Part shown: positions 16,148 to 25,237 of the stretch, piece after piece
Numbering within the stretch: position 1 is the stretch's first letter
Layout of the letters: every line of letters begins with the position of its first letter
Assembly (NCBI GenBank): GCA_947258975.1
Contig: CAMYKK010000001.1
Span: forward strand, 1 to 64,000
Reading direction: 5' to 3'
From: an uncultured Gammaproteobacteria bacterium
GTDB lineage: Bacteria > Pseudomonadota > Gammaproteobacteria > Arenicellales > JAANXG01
Length of the DNA stretch: 64,000 bases
Program-made: the position numbers and the translations under genes
The notes under the pieces: model-generated
The model's input: only the letters and a program-made list of their open reading frames with translations
What the model was told of the DNA's origin: nothing
The model's database searches: none

Positions 16148-18613
16148 ATGGTAGAAAATCAAGACAACTTGACACCAAGGCCGATTCGCTGGGTCGTCGC
16201 CATCCTCGCGCGTTTGTACTGGTTGGTTCTAATCGCAGCGGTTATATCCGCATATTACTGCTTCTTGCTCGCCAAAGAGTTGAAGCTCGACGCGAATATC
16301 ATTTCTTTGATGCCCGAAGGGGTGCAAAGTGTTGAAAACCTGCGGACAGTAATCGAGAAAACCGGCGGATACAGCAATGCAATGATTCTGGTCGAATCGC
16401 CGGATCGTGATGCGGCAATACGGTTCCTGGCAGATCTAAAATCCGAAGTCCGGCAATTCGACTGGGTTAGCAGTGCGGAATACAGCGAAGACACCGCCAT
16501 CTTCCAAAGGAACAAGTTGCTGTTTGTGGAAACCAACGACTTGTTGGACATCGATCGCAGGCTGGCGGCACGACTCGACTACGAAAAGAAGCACCTGAAA
16601 TTCAAGGTGCAGGATACGACGGTTGAAATCAGTATTCGAGGAACGAAACGGCGGCCTCCTTCCCTCGATTTTGACGATATTGAGCAGAAATATGAAGGTA
16701 AGAAAGAGAAGACGGAAAAACAAAAACTGTTTCAAAATGACGCGGGAGATCTGATCATCCTGGTGGTCATGCCCAAGGGGGGCACGACCAATGTGGCCTA
16801 CTCAAAACGCATAATTTCGCAACTCCAAGAGAAGATCAGCCGCGTCGATCCCGCTAAATATCATCCCCAAATGAGCGTTAAACTCGGCGGCAGGGTAGCC
16901 AATCTTGTCGCCAAGTTCGACGCGATCATGCATGACATCAAAAGCAGCGCGATCTGGTCGCTTTCAGCGATATTATTGGTGGTGGCGCTGTTTTACCGTC
17001 GCTTGTCGGCGTTGTTTTACATCGGCTTGCCTTTGATCGTTGGTTTTTTATGGACGTTTGCGGTTACCCAAGTCGTTCTTGGTGGGTTGAATCTGATCAC
17101 GATTTTCCTGGTGTTGATTCTATTTGGCCTGGGGATCGACTTCGGAATCCACAATCTTTCACGCTACAACGAAGTGCGGCAACACGGAGGCACATTAGAG
17201 CAGGGCTTGAGCACGGTGTATCGAAGAACAGGACAGGCCTCTTTGTTGGCTGCGGTTACTACGATGGCCGGATTCTTTTCGCTTATGGCCACTGATTTCC
17301 GGGCGTTTTACGAATTCGGATTTATTGCCGGCAGCGGCGTTGCGTTTACCTTGTTGTCGATGTATCTGGTATTTCCAGCGTTGATCGTTCTCGCCGAACG
17401 GATCAAAGTCTACCGTGCGCCGCCGGAAAGGACGGAGACGGTCCAACAGGGTGGGGTGTTTCCATTTACAAATACGATATTGGTGATTGGAGCCATGTTG
17501 TGCGTCTTCAGTCTCACGGCATTGAATCAACTCGAGTTTGAAGACGACTTCGGCAGGCTAAAAACAAAAGTCTCAAGTTTGGATGAAGTTAATCGTAAGA
17601 TCACAGAAGTATTTCCACTGCGCTCGGACAAGGCGGTGGTGTTCGTAGAAAGCCTGGAGGACGTAAAAGCGTTGGTAGACACTGTTGAATCGATCAAGGA
17701 TCTGGGTGACGCCGCCGGAGACCCGACCATCGATAAAGTTAAGTCCATCTACAACTTGGTACCGGAATCCGAGGATCAAAAGCAGCGCATTGAAATCATA
17801 GACCGCATACAAGTCCAGCTCGCTGAAGCCACGAAGTTGCTGGAGGATTTCGGGGAAGATGATGAGCGAAATTCCGAGCTGCAGAGGTTTATGACATACA
17901 TGGGTGTGTCCGAGATGAAACCCACTGATTTACCGTTACCGTTGCAGCGCATTTACACCGGAGTACCCGGTTCCGGCGGCTACCTGGTATACATCTATAA
18001 CCGAAAGGGCACTTCGAAGTTGGAGGAAGCACAGGCGTTTGTTGACGATATTCGCGAAATAACCATCAACGATAAGACCTACTATCCCGCCACCGAGGCG
18101 ATGGTGTTCGTCGATATGCTGAATTTGATGAAAAAAGATGCCGCGCTTGCCGTTTCCGCTGTGTTGGCGACTGTCGTGATTATTCTTTTGTTCGCATTGC
18201 GCAGCGTGACGCAAACGATCGTAGTCTTGATACCGGTCGCCGTGGGTATGCTATGGATGCTCGGTCTGATGGCAGCGTTGGAGGTCCGGCTAAACGTATT
18301 CAATATGGTGGTTCTGCCGACGGTACTCGGAATTGGGCTGGACAATGGAATCCACATCTATCACCGATACCGTGAGCGCGGGGCCGGCGGGCTGAGGCAT
18401 GTGGTGAAAACCACCGGCGCGGCGGCGTTCCTGACGACATTGACTACCATGCTGGGATTTGCCGGGACCTTGACCGCGTCGAACCTCGGATTGCAGTCGC
18501 TTGGCCTGGTGGCGTGTATTGGACTTGGTGCTTGTATGATCAGTTCATTGACGGTGTTCCCCGCGATTTTACAATGGCACGCCAACTTGGGGGCGCGGCG
18601 GTTGGTGACGTAG
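16148..18613 (+). CDS. MMPL/RND-family lipid exporter (HAE3/HpnN-like)
   Basis: Inner-membrane transporter of 821 residues with the RND duplication: one helix near 15-40, a large periplasmic loop, five helices about 262-402, a helix near 435-455, a second loop, and five helices about 660-815. The paired motifs GLGIDFGIHNLSRY and GIGLDNGIHIYHRY mark the two membrane bundles. Relatives include HpnN, which moves hopanoids to the outer membrane, and MmpL lipid exporters. It has no membrane fusion partner nearby, as usual for this class. Position after the synthase and lipocalin suggests it exports their lipid product; that is inference. Confidence 0.85.
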   Translation: MVENQDNLTPRPIRWVVAILARLYWLVLIAAVISAYYCFLLAKELKLDANIISLMPEGVQSVENLRTVIEKTGGYSNAMILVESPDRDAAIRFLADLKSEVRQFDWVSSAEYSEDTAIFQRNKLLFVETNDLLDIDRRLAARLDYEKKHLKFKVQDTTVEISIRGTKRRPPSLDFDDIEQKYEGKKEKTEKQKLFQNDAGDLIILVVMPKGGTTNVAYSKRIISQLQEKISRVDPAKYHPQMSVKLGGRVANLVAKFDAIMHDIKSSAIWSLSAILLVVALFYRRLSALFYIGLPLIVGFLWTFAVTQVVLGGLNLITIFLVLILFGLGIDFGIHNLSRYNEVRQHGGTLEQGLSTVYRRTGQASLLAAVTTMAGFFSLMATDFRAFYEFGFIAGSGVAFTLLSMYLVFPALIVLAERIKVYRAPPERTETVQQGGVFPFTNTILVIGAMLCVFSLTALNQLEFEDDFGRLKTKVSSLDEVNRKITEVFPLRSDKAVVFVESLEDVKALVDTVESIKDLGDAAGDPTIDKVKSIYNLVPESEDQKQRIEIIDRIQVQLAEATKLLEDFGEDDERNSELQRFMTYMGVSEMKPTDLPLPLQRIYTGVPGSGGYLVYIYNRKGTSKLEEAQAFVDDIREITINDKTYYPATEAMVFVDMLNLMKKDAALAVSAVLATVVIILLFALRSVTQTIVVLIPVAVGMLWMLGLMAALEVRLNVFNMVVLPTVLGIGLDNGIHIYHRYRERGAGGLRHVVKTTGAAAFLTTLTTMLGFAGTLTASNLGLQSLGLVACIGLGACMISSLTVFPAILQWHANLGARRLVT

Positions 18614-18830
18614 CTCAAACTGCCGCCGGCGGCCAGGTCCGCTGGGATTGCGCGATTGGACTCAGGGCACGGACGTCCGGGCCCCGGTTGCGTCAATGCG
18701 TATCCCATATTAGGATGCACAGCCATTTTGGCGGCAGACGGTGTCAGGACGTTCGCACACAGTGTAATTTTGCGCCCGTATATATACTGCCCAAGGATCC
18801 TGCAAGTCGGCCAGGGGATCGGGCGGCTGG

Positions 18831-18855
18831 TTCCCCTGCCGTGCGGGGGACAAGC
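18831..18855. repeat. Dispersed repeat unit (CCCCTGCCGTGCGGGGGACAAGC)
   Basis: Single copy of the intergenic repeat with one extra G. The flanks do not show the CTCCCACAG ends, so this is a partial copy. Confidence 0.55.
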
Positions 18856-19050
18856 GCCGCGCTGGCGCGACAAAAGAAGGGGCTAGAATCTGTGACTCCG
18901 ACCGCGCTTTTGCTGTTGAGTGAAGCGCAATTGCAGGCGTTCGAGACCAAGTCAGCGCCTTCACGGGCGCCTTCACAGATACCAATCGTCACACCGGGCA
19001 TTGACCGAATTCTTTGATTGCAGAAAATGTTAGCCCTTCTTTTCGCCGCC

Positions 19051-19063
19051 TTGGTGCAATATA
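19051..19063. repeat. TTGGTGCAATATA motif, copy 1
   Basis: Thirteen-base motif shared with 61521-61533, and 12 of its bases with 39167-39178, all intergenic. Here it lies 10 bases before the TTG start of the first CDP-alcohol phosphotransferase gene. The role is unknown. Confidence 0.45.
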
Positions 19064-19072
19064 CGGGTCCGC

Positions 19073-20380
19073 TTGACTGATCCCGTCAAACCGCTCCATC
19101 GGTGCGGGCCCGATTATGAGGCGGTGATTACTGTCCGCGTGCGGGAACATGGCCCCCTCGAGCAGTGGCCGGAATTCAAGCCGCTCCTGGGCCGCTCGCC
19201 ATTCCAACGCCACCTTCACCACTTGGTCACACAGGGCATCACGCGTGTCGCTATTGTGCCAATGAACACGGGCGGGGTGAATGCGAATAACAATGACCTG
19301 GCTGGTGTGATCGATGCGCAGCGGCAAGGGCTGAGCGCCTCCCCGCCGGTGCTTGAGGTGATCGACGCGTCGCAAATGGATCGGTGGGTGGGGCAGGTCC
19401 TGATGATGCCTGCGTCGGCAGTCTATGACGCGCGTCTTTATCAGGTGGTTCACGCGTCGCCGACGATGGTGAGATTGGTCGACGGCGCCGATGATACCGG
19501 TTTGGCGCGCCTGGACCGGGATGCGCTGCTGACCGCGGTCAGCAACGGATCTTCCGGCGTCGCGAGCACCGCCAATCAGCGGATTTCCGCGCTCGATGTG
19601 GCCACGTTACCCCGGTATCTCCCGGCGCTGCGGCGGCATCTGCGTCCGTGGTGGTGTCATGCGGCCAGCGACGCGGATCGCGATCGTGCCGCTCACCGGC
19701 TCATCGATGCGGCACAGAAAGGGGTGCTCGACTTTCCGGCGCGTTATCTTCATCCGTGGCCCGAGAACCTGTTGGCCAGGGCGGCGGCCGCGACCGACAT
19801 CACGCCTAATCAGATCACCGTGTATTCCGCGGTGATTGCATTTTTCGGCACCTACCTGTTCGCAATCCAGTATTTTCTGTTGGGATTAATCATCGCGGTG
19901 ATTGCGGGCATCTTGGACGGTGTGGACGGTAAGTTGGCGCGGATAAAGCTCTTGAGCAGTCCGTTTGGTGATCGCTTGGATCATAGCTTGGACGTGAGTT
20001 TCGAGTTTAGTTGGTATATCGGCTTGGGTTGGGGGTTGAGTCAGGCCACCGGCGATGGCGATGCATTGTGGGCGGGATGCGCCATCTTGATTGTGATGAT
20101 CATCGCCCGTGCCCTATGCGGCGTATATCGCCTCATCACCGGACACCAGATTCACGACCATACGGCCTTTGATAGAGGCGTCAGGCTGGTGGCCGGGCGG
20201 CGCAACATCTATGTGCTGGTGTGGCTCGCCGGTGCCTTGACGGGAAATCTTCTGGCTGCCTTCTATATGACGTTGTCGTGGGCGCTTGCCACGGTGGCTA
20301 TTTACGCGGCACGGATTTTGTTTGCGCTCATCATGAAAAGGCGACGCCACAACCGCGCCTCCGCTTTGACTCCGGAGTGA
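19073..20380 (+). CDS. NTase-like / CDP-alcohol phosphotransferase protein 1
   Basis: 435-residue membrane protein. The N-terminal 200 residues look like a divergent nucleotidyltransferase fold (EAVITVRV, PLLGRSPFQRHLHHLVTQGITRVAIVP) without the glycine-rich loop or lysine needed for activity. The C-terminal half is a CDP-alcohol phosphatidyltransferase with a perfect D-x2-DG-x2-AR-x8-G-x3-D-x3-D motif (DGVDGKLAR ... GDRLDHSLD, about residues 282-300) in a six-helix bundle. Such enzymes move a phospho-alcohol from CDP to an acceptor; the layout resembles inositol-phosphate lipid synthases. The start is TTG with no strong ribosome site. Three bases separate it from the flippase gene. Confidence 0.75.
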   Translation: MTDPVKPLHRCGPDYEAVITVRVREHGPLEQWPEFKPLLGRSPFQRHLHHLVTQGITRVAIVPMNTGGVNANNNDLAGVIDAQRQGLSASPPVLEVIDASQMDRWVGQVLMMPASAVYDARLYQVVHASPTMVRLVDGADDTGLARLDRDALLTAVSNGSSGVASTANQRISALDVATLPRYLPALRRHLRPWWCHAASDADRDRAAHRLIDAAQKGVLDFPARYLHPWPENLLARAAAATDITPNQITVYSAVIAFFGTYLFAIQYFLLGLIIAVIAGILDGVDGKLARIKLLSSPFGDRLDHSLDVSFEFSWYIGLGWGLSQATGDGDALWAGCAILIVMIIARALCGVYRLITGHQIHDHTAFDRGVRLVAGRRNIYVLVWLAGALTGNLLAAFYMTLSWALATVAIYAARILFALIMKRRRHNRASALTPE

Positions 20381-20383
20381 GTG

Positions 20384-21931
20384 ATGGCGGCTGGCTCCCC
20401 ACAATCACAGCGAATTGATCCGGTAAGCGGTACCGAGCTGGCTTCCAAGGCAAGCATTATGGTGGCGAGCAAGATTGTCGGTGCGTTAAGCAAGATCGCG
20501 GCGATTATTATTCTCGTGCGTGTCCTCGATAAGCAAGATTTCGGGCTGCTGAGCTTCGCATTAGTGACCTACCTCACGGTCACGAAGATGTCTGAATTGG
20601 GCCTATCCGACAGCATTTTTTATTTTTTCGGTAAGTATTCCACTGCGCGCAGATGTTATGCCCTGATGGTCGCGCGCACGCTGTTCTTGTTGGCTATTGC
20701 GGGGGGGCTGTTGCTGTTGATCATCGGTTTGGTAACTGATGCCAACGGCTACTCGGTGCTGGGATTATTCGTACCACTGATGATCCTTGCGCTGATCGAA
20801 TTGCCGACCTTGCCGATTCAAAACGCTTTGATTGCTATCGATCGCACCAAGCACGCGGCGCTGGCGAACATTTTGTTCAGCTTCGTGTTTTTTGTTGCCG
20901 TGACTATTCCCGCAGTTGGCGGTCAATCCATTCAGGTGATCACCTATTGCCTGGTGGGCTACGGATTGTTCCGGCTCGTGGTCAGCACATTTCTCTTTAC
21001 TCGTCACTTTCCGTCAGATAGTGAGGCCTTGCCGCAGGGCTTGATGCGTGAGGTGTTCGCTTATTCGATTCCATTGAGCATCGCGCAGATCATGTGGAAG
21101 CTCAATGAATTCGTTGACAAGTATGTAGTGATGTTTTTTCTTCCCGTTGTGGCGTTCGCCGAATATACGGTGGGGTCCTGGGAGATCCCGATGGTGCCCA
21201 CGATCGCATTCACGGTCGCCTCGGTGATGATGCCCCAGTTGGTTTCTCTGCATATGAGCCAGGACTCCGAATCGCTGTTGGAATTATGGAACGAGTCGAT
21301 CAAGAAGGTCTCATTGATCGTGTTGCCACTGATGGTGCTGCTGGTGACCATCGCTCAAGACCTTATTGTAGTCCTGTTCTCAAAGGACTATTTGAATGCG
21401 GCGTGGGTATTCATGGTCTACTCGCTGGTGTTGTTTCACCGTGTCGGTGCTTACGCCGCGGTGTTGAAGGCAGTCAATCAGACTCAAGTGGTGACGCGTT
21501 GGTCCGTGTATACCGTGTTGCTCAACTTGTGTCTGAGTGTACCCTTAGTGCTGTGGTTGGGCATGATTGGTGCGGCCATCGCTACGTTGGTGGCGGTTGG
21601 CGTCACTTGGGTCTATGTATTGCGCAAAATCGGCCATGTTCTGCACGTGTCCATCAAGCGGGTTTTTCCATTCGTTTTTTACGCGCGGGTACTCGCGGTC
21701 GCATTTGCGGCCGCGATACCGGTGGTTGTGTTGACGCTGTACGTGGAATCGTCCCACGGGCTCGGATTGATATGGAAAACCGTCACCTACTGCGTCAGTT
21801 TCAGCACGCTCTCTGCCGTCACGGGAATTTTGCAGCGCTCCGATGCGCTGTTTTTGGCGCGACTCATCGGCTGGCGTCCTCGGCGTGCGCCCCCGGTAGC
21901 CACGGTTGGCAATGCACCATTCCGGCGCTAA
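20384..21931 (+). CDS. MOP-superfamily flippase (polysaccharide/lipid type)
   Basis: 515-residue integral membrane protein with about 14 helices. The start (ASKASIMVASKIVGALSKIAAIIILVRVLDKQDFGLL) is typical of Wzx/RfbX-like flippases of the MOP superfamily, which turn lipid-linked molecules across the inner membrane. The ATG at 20384 is preferred over the GTG just before it. It sits 3 bases after the CDP-alcohol phosphotransferase gene, so it likely flips the product of that enzyme. No glycosyltransferase is present in the window, which argues against an ordinary O-antigen role. Confidence 0.8.
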   Translation: MAAGSPQSQRIDPVSGTELASKASIMVASKIVGALSKIAAIIILVRVLDKQDFGLLSFALVTYLTVTKMSELGLSDSIFYFFGKYSTARRCYALMVARTLFLLAIAGGLLLLIIGLVTDANGYSVLGLFVPLMILALIELPTLPIQNALIAIDRTKHAALANILFSFVFFVAVTIPAVGGQSIQVITYCLVGYGLFRLVVSTFLFTRHFPSDSEALPQGLMREVFAYSIPLSIAQIMWKLNEFVDKYVVMFFLPVVAFAEYTVGSWEIPMVPTIAFTVASVMMPQLVSLHMSQDSESLLELWNESIKKVSLIVLPLMVLLVTIAQDLIVVLFSKDYLNAAWVFMVYSLVLFHRVGAYAAVLKAVNQTQVVTRWSVYTVLLNLCLSVPLVLWLGMIGAAIATLVAVGVTWVYVLRKIGHVLHVSIKRVFPFVFYARVLAVAFAAAIPVVVLTLYVESSHGLGLIWKTVTYCVSFSTLSAVTGILQRSDALFLARLIGWRPRRAPPVATVGNAPFRR

Positions 21932-21965
21932 ACTGCGCGCGCACTTTCAATATCAAGTTGTAGCC

Positions 21966-22964
21966 ATGACCACCGCCGCCGCCCAATGGGCAAACATCAA
22001 GCACCAGCTCAGCTACAAGGTGAGCAAGGTGGTGATGCCCAACTCGCCCTCGGCCTCGTCGATCCCCTTTGTGGAATACCTCAAGTGGTTCCGGTACACA
22101 CGTTTCACGCCGGATCACCCCTATTCAATCGACATCCAAACCCGCAGCGGTTGTAACGCCCGTTGTACCTTTTGTGGAGTGGGACGTGAACAAAATCGGA
22201 TAACCGGCCGCATGAGCGACGGCTTGTACCAACAGATCATAGACGAGGCGCTGACGTTTCCAAACCTGGTGCAAATCAATCCTTATCTGCTCAATGATCC
22301 GCTGGTGGATAAATCCATAGAAGAACGCATCGAGTATATTGTGCGCAAACGTAATGCCCGCCGGCGTCCCGCGGTGCGCATTATCACCAACGCGGCGCTG
22401 CTGGCTGAGGAACGGGCCTATCGATTGCTGCATTCGGGGCTCGATGAAATCAATGTCAGCTTCAATTCAATCATTCCCGCGGTCTATGAGAAGGCGATGC
22501 CACCGTTGAAGTACGATCAGGTCATGGAAAATATTCTCGGACTGGTGCGGCTGAAAAAGCAAATGCGCCTTCGTTTTCCCAAGATCAATATCTGGACCGT
22601 GCTCACGAAAGAGGTGGAGTCGAATCTCCGCCATGAAAAGGCATATTGGAAAAGCGTGGGCGTCACGTTGAAAGCCAGGAAACTCGACAACCGCGCCAGT
22701 CCCGATATCGAAGCGGCCGAGCTTGGCAACCGTCCTATGGATTTGGTGCAGATCTGCCCGATCCCGTTCTGGCGCGCGTGGATCATGTGGAACGGCGACA
22801 TGATCATGTGTTGCGTGGACCAGGAGCGATCGAATATTTTGGGTAACTGCCGGGACCGGCCGATCAAAGAGATCTGGAACGATTCCAATTATCAGGACCT
22901 GCGCCGGCGCTGGCGTACGAAGGAACTGGATGGTCTGTTGTGTAATGAGTGTAAGGGTTCTTGA
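21966..22964 (+). CDS. Radical SAM/SPASM protein 1
   Basis: 332-residue iron-sulfur enzyme. The radical SAM cluster motif is Cys63-x3-Cys67-x2-Cys70 (CNARCTFC). A C-terminal SPASM-type region follows, with cysteines in MVQICPIPF-like text, MIMCCVDQE, the ILGN..IKEIWN phrase typical of SPASM proteins, and a final CNEC. It would cleave S-adenosylmethionine to a radical and modify a substrate. No precursor peptide gene is seen beside it, so it may act on a lipid headgroup or small molecule. The start is uncertain: the ATG at 21966 leaves a 34-base gap to the flippase gene, while the track start at 21906 would overlap it. Confidence 0.8.
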   Translation: MTTAAAQWANIKHQLSYKVSKVVMPNSPSASSIPFVEYLKWFRYTRFTPDHPYSIDIQTRSGCNARCTFCGVGREQNRITGRMSDGLYQQIIDEALTFPNLVQINPYLLNDPLVDKSIEERIEYIVRKRNARRRPAVRIITNAALLAEERAYRLLHSGLDEINVSFNSIIPAVYEKAMPPLKYDQVMENILGLVRLKKQMRLRFPKINIWTVLTKEVESNLRHEKAYWKSVGVTLKARKLDNRASPDIEAAELGNRPMDLVQICPIPFWRAWIMWNGDMIMCCVDQERSNILGNCRDRPIKEIWNDSNYQDLRRRWRTKELDGLLCNECKGS

Positions 22965-23133
22965 TCTCGTGGCCGCTATGCGGCAACCGGGCGGCTACGC
23001 GCATAACGAAAGGGAAGTACCGGCGTTTCCTTGATACTTCCTTGCCGATGATTGATCTTGGCCGGACGAACCGTTACCCTCGGTCGCCGATCTGGCCGGA
23101 CAATATAGATAACCCTCCCTGGTTTTCCTCACA

Positions 23134-23889
23134 ATGGACGATTTGGTACCCGACTGGCAACGAAATCCGCTGATGCGGGCCGGTCATCGTGTCATCAAAA
23201 AGCTAGAACGCTCGATCGTCAAGGCGGATCCGCATGCGAACCAGCCGTTCCATGACACTGACGAGTATCCATGGATAGGACGGATCGAGAGTAACTGGCG
23301 CATTATCCTTGACGAATTGCAGCTCATCATGACGTATCAAGACCGGTTACCCAACTTCCAGGACATATCCCAAGACCAGGTGAGCATTACCCAAGATCAG
23401 CGATGGAAGACATTCTTTTTATATGGTTACGGCTACAAGGCGGAAGACAACTGCCGTAGCTGTCCGCAGACCACCAAGTTGGTGGAGGCGGTGCCAAACT
23501 TGCTAACTGCTTTTTTTTCGATTCTCGCACCGGGAAAACATATCCCCCCGCACCGCGGGCCCTATAAGGGCATTCTCCGTTACCACTTGGGTTTGATTGT
23601 CCCAGAACCGGTTGAGCAGTGCCGGATACGGGTCGGTGACGAAGTTCGCTCTTGGGAACGAGGTAAAAGCTTATTGTTCGACGATACCTTCGAACATGAG
23701 GTCTGGAACGATACCCCGGGCACCCGGGTGGTGCTGTTCGTGGATGTCATCCGTGAGCTACCGTTTCCGGCTTCCCTGGTGAATAAACTGGTGATCAATC
23801 TGATTCGATGGTCGCCTTTTGTGCAAAATGCACGCAAAAACGTAGCTGACTATACGATAGGCTTGGATCGCCCGCCGCAGCGCCACTAG
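23134..23889 (+). CDS. Aspartyl/asparaginyl beta-hydroxylase family protein (LpxO-like)
   Basis: 251-residue 2-oxoglutarate/iron dioxygenase of the PF05118 type. The core has IPPHRGPYKGILRYHLGL and WERGKSLLFDDTFEHEVWN, giving the two iron-binding histidines (about residues 139 and 188) and the 2-oxoglutarate arginine; a glycine replaces the carboxylate ligand, as in human ASPH. The family includes LpxO, which 2-hydroxylates a lipid A acyl chain, and enzymes acting on proteins. A hydrophobic stretch is absent, so it is probably soluble or peripheral. In this locus, hydroxylation of the lipid acyl chain is an attractive inference. It starts 169 bases after the radical SAM gene. Confidence 0.8.
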   Translation: MDDLVPDWQRNPLMRAGHRVIKKLERSIVKADPHANQPFHDTDEYPWIGRIESNWRIILDELQLIMTYQDRLPNFQDISQDQVSITQDQRWKTFFLYGYGYKAEDNCRSCPQTTKLVEAVPNLLTAFFSILAPGKHIPPHRGPYKGILRYHLGLIVPEPVEQCRIRVGDEVRSWERGKSLLFDDTFEHEVWNDTPGTRVVLFVDVIRELPFPASLVNKLVINLIRWSPFVQNARKNVADYTIGLDRPPQRH

Positions 23890-23935
23890 CCGCATCACAA
23901 CAATATTCGTTTTTTCCAAGACCGGTACAACGTTG

Positions 23936-25237
23936 ATGAAAGCGATCATAATTGCCATGACCCCCCAGGGTTCCACTGCTCCGGAACCCATCGCATTTAC
24001 CAAGGTGTGTGGGGTCACGTTGCTGGAACGGCACCTGCGCACACTGAAGAGCTGCGGTGTGGATAGTGTCGATGTGGTGATAAGAGACGACGACGTTGTG
24101 CCCAAGGATTATCGCAAAGATTTGACTTCGCGAGGCGCGTCGTTTCGTTTGCGCACACTCGAAGCACTGCGCAGTCATTCGATTATGGCTGACACGGATT
24201 CCGCATTGATCATATTCGGTGACTATGTCATCGAAAAGGCACTCATAGAGACAGTATTGCAGGCCGAGGGTGATTGCATGCTGGTGGACTCACATCCGCT
24301 GGTTAACGCCGCACAAGGCCCGCAAATGAGACACGGCCCGGTGTTTGCTGGTGCGGGGGTGGTGAGCGGTGCAGACATTGCTGCCCTCGTCCCGCGCGAC
24401 GGGTCATTCACCTCTAGATTGGATATCCTGGGGGATGTCAGGCAAATTGATGTGAATACGCTGCCGAGCTTCGACTCTGAGCTGCGCCGCGACCGGCGGC
24501 GCCTGTGGATGAAGGTGGCGAACGCGGGCGATTTGCGCACCGCCGAGGTGCGTTTGATCCAGGCGGTTCAAAAAGGTTCTTTAGACTGGCCCGCCCAGGT
24601 GCTGCACGCACCCATCGAGAATTGGGCCATTACCCGGCTCTGCCGTACGTCGATCACACCGAACCAGCTTACTTTAATCACCAATATCGCCGCCTGGGGC
24701 GTGACGGCGCTAATCCTGGCGGGGCACTTCATGAGTGCGATGTGGTTGGCCGCCGTCGTTGGGGTCATGGACGGTGTTGATGGGAAACTCGCCCGATTGA
24801 AGCTGATGACGTCAAAAATCGGGAAGCTCGAGCACGTGTTCGACATGATTTTTGAATATTCGTGGTGGTTTGCGCTGGGCTGGGCCCTGTCCCAGGGCGA
24901 CCTAAGCGCACCGATTTTTGCGGCCGGCATAGCGTTGATAGTGTGTAACTTTTTGGATACCGCGGCCACCGGCATATTCTGGTTTTTCAAGGGTCGGGAG
25001 CACGGGCGACGATTGGACAACTACACACCCTTTGACCTGATGGTGCGAAAAATATCCGGGCGGCGCAATATTTACGTGTGGATCATCTTGCTGACCGCAA
25101 TGCTGAGCACCGTCGAGGCCGGATTGTGGGTGGCGCTAATATGGGGTGTGGCGACGGTCCTGGTGAGAGGCGGACGGACCTTGATGCATTTACTCGACCG
25201 CCGCAGGCCGGTGGAATTCGAATTCGTAGTCCGTTAA
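23936..25237 (+). CDS. NTase-like / CDP-alcohol phosphotransferase protein 2
   Basis: 433-residue paralogue of the 19073-20380 product with the same two-part plan. The N-terminus (KAIIIAMTPQG, TLLERHLRTLKSCGV) follows a nucleotidyltransferase outline but lacks the G-x-G-x-R loop and lysine. The C-terminal CDP-alcohol phosphotransferase has DGVDGKLARLKLMTSKIGKLEHVFD (quoted in part: about residues 278-302). Compared with protein 1 it is one residue shorter between the glycine and the last aspartate, and the third aspartate is replaced by Glu or His depending on alignment. Activity may differ or be lost. Its TTAA stop is shared with the convergent radical SAM gene. Confidence 0.75.
   Translation: MKAIIIAMTPQGSTAPEPIAFTKVCGVTLLERHLRTLKSCGVDSVDVVIRDDDVVPKDYRKDLTSRGASFRLRTLEALRSHSIMADTDSALIIFGDYVIEKALIETVLQAEGDCMLVDSHPLVNAAQGPQMRHGPVFAGAGVVSGADIAALVPRDGSFTSRLDILGDVRQIDVNTLPSFDSELRRDRRRLWMKVANAGDLRTAEVRLIQAVQKGSLDWPAQVLHAPIENWAITRLCRTSITPNQLTLITNIAAWGVTALILAGHFMSAMWLAAVVGVMDGVDGKLARLKLMTSKIGKLEHVFDMIFEYSWWFALGWALSQGDLSAPIFAAGIALIVCNFLDTAATGIFWFFKGREHGRRLDNYTPFDLMVRKISGRRNIYVWIILLTAMLSTVEAGLWVALIWGVATVLVRGGRTLMHLLDRRRPVEFEFVVR

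Larger units (their letters stand above)
18614..19072. other. Intergenic region with one dispersed repeat
   Basis: 459 bases between the RND exporter and the next cluster segment. It holds one copy of the TGCGGGGACAAGC family and the TTGGTGCAATATA motif just before the next gene. ORFs drawn here have no family-like text. A promoter for the second half of the locus probably lies here, but I cannot place it. Confidence 0.4.

Noticed and set aside
18514-19017. 167-codon ORF running past the end of the RND gene
   Set aside because: Begins inside the RND gene in another frame and continues into repeat-bearing intergenic sequence.
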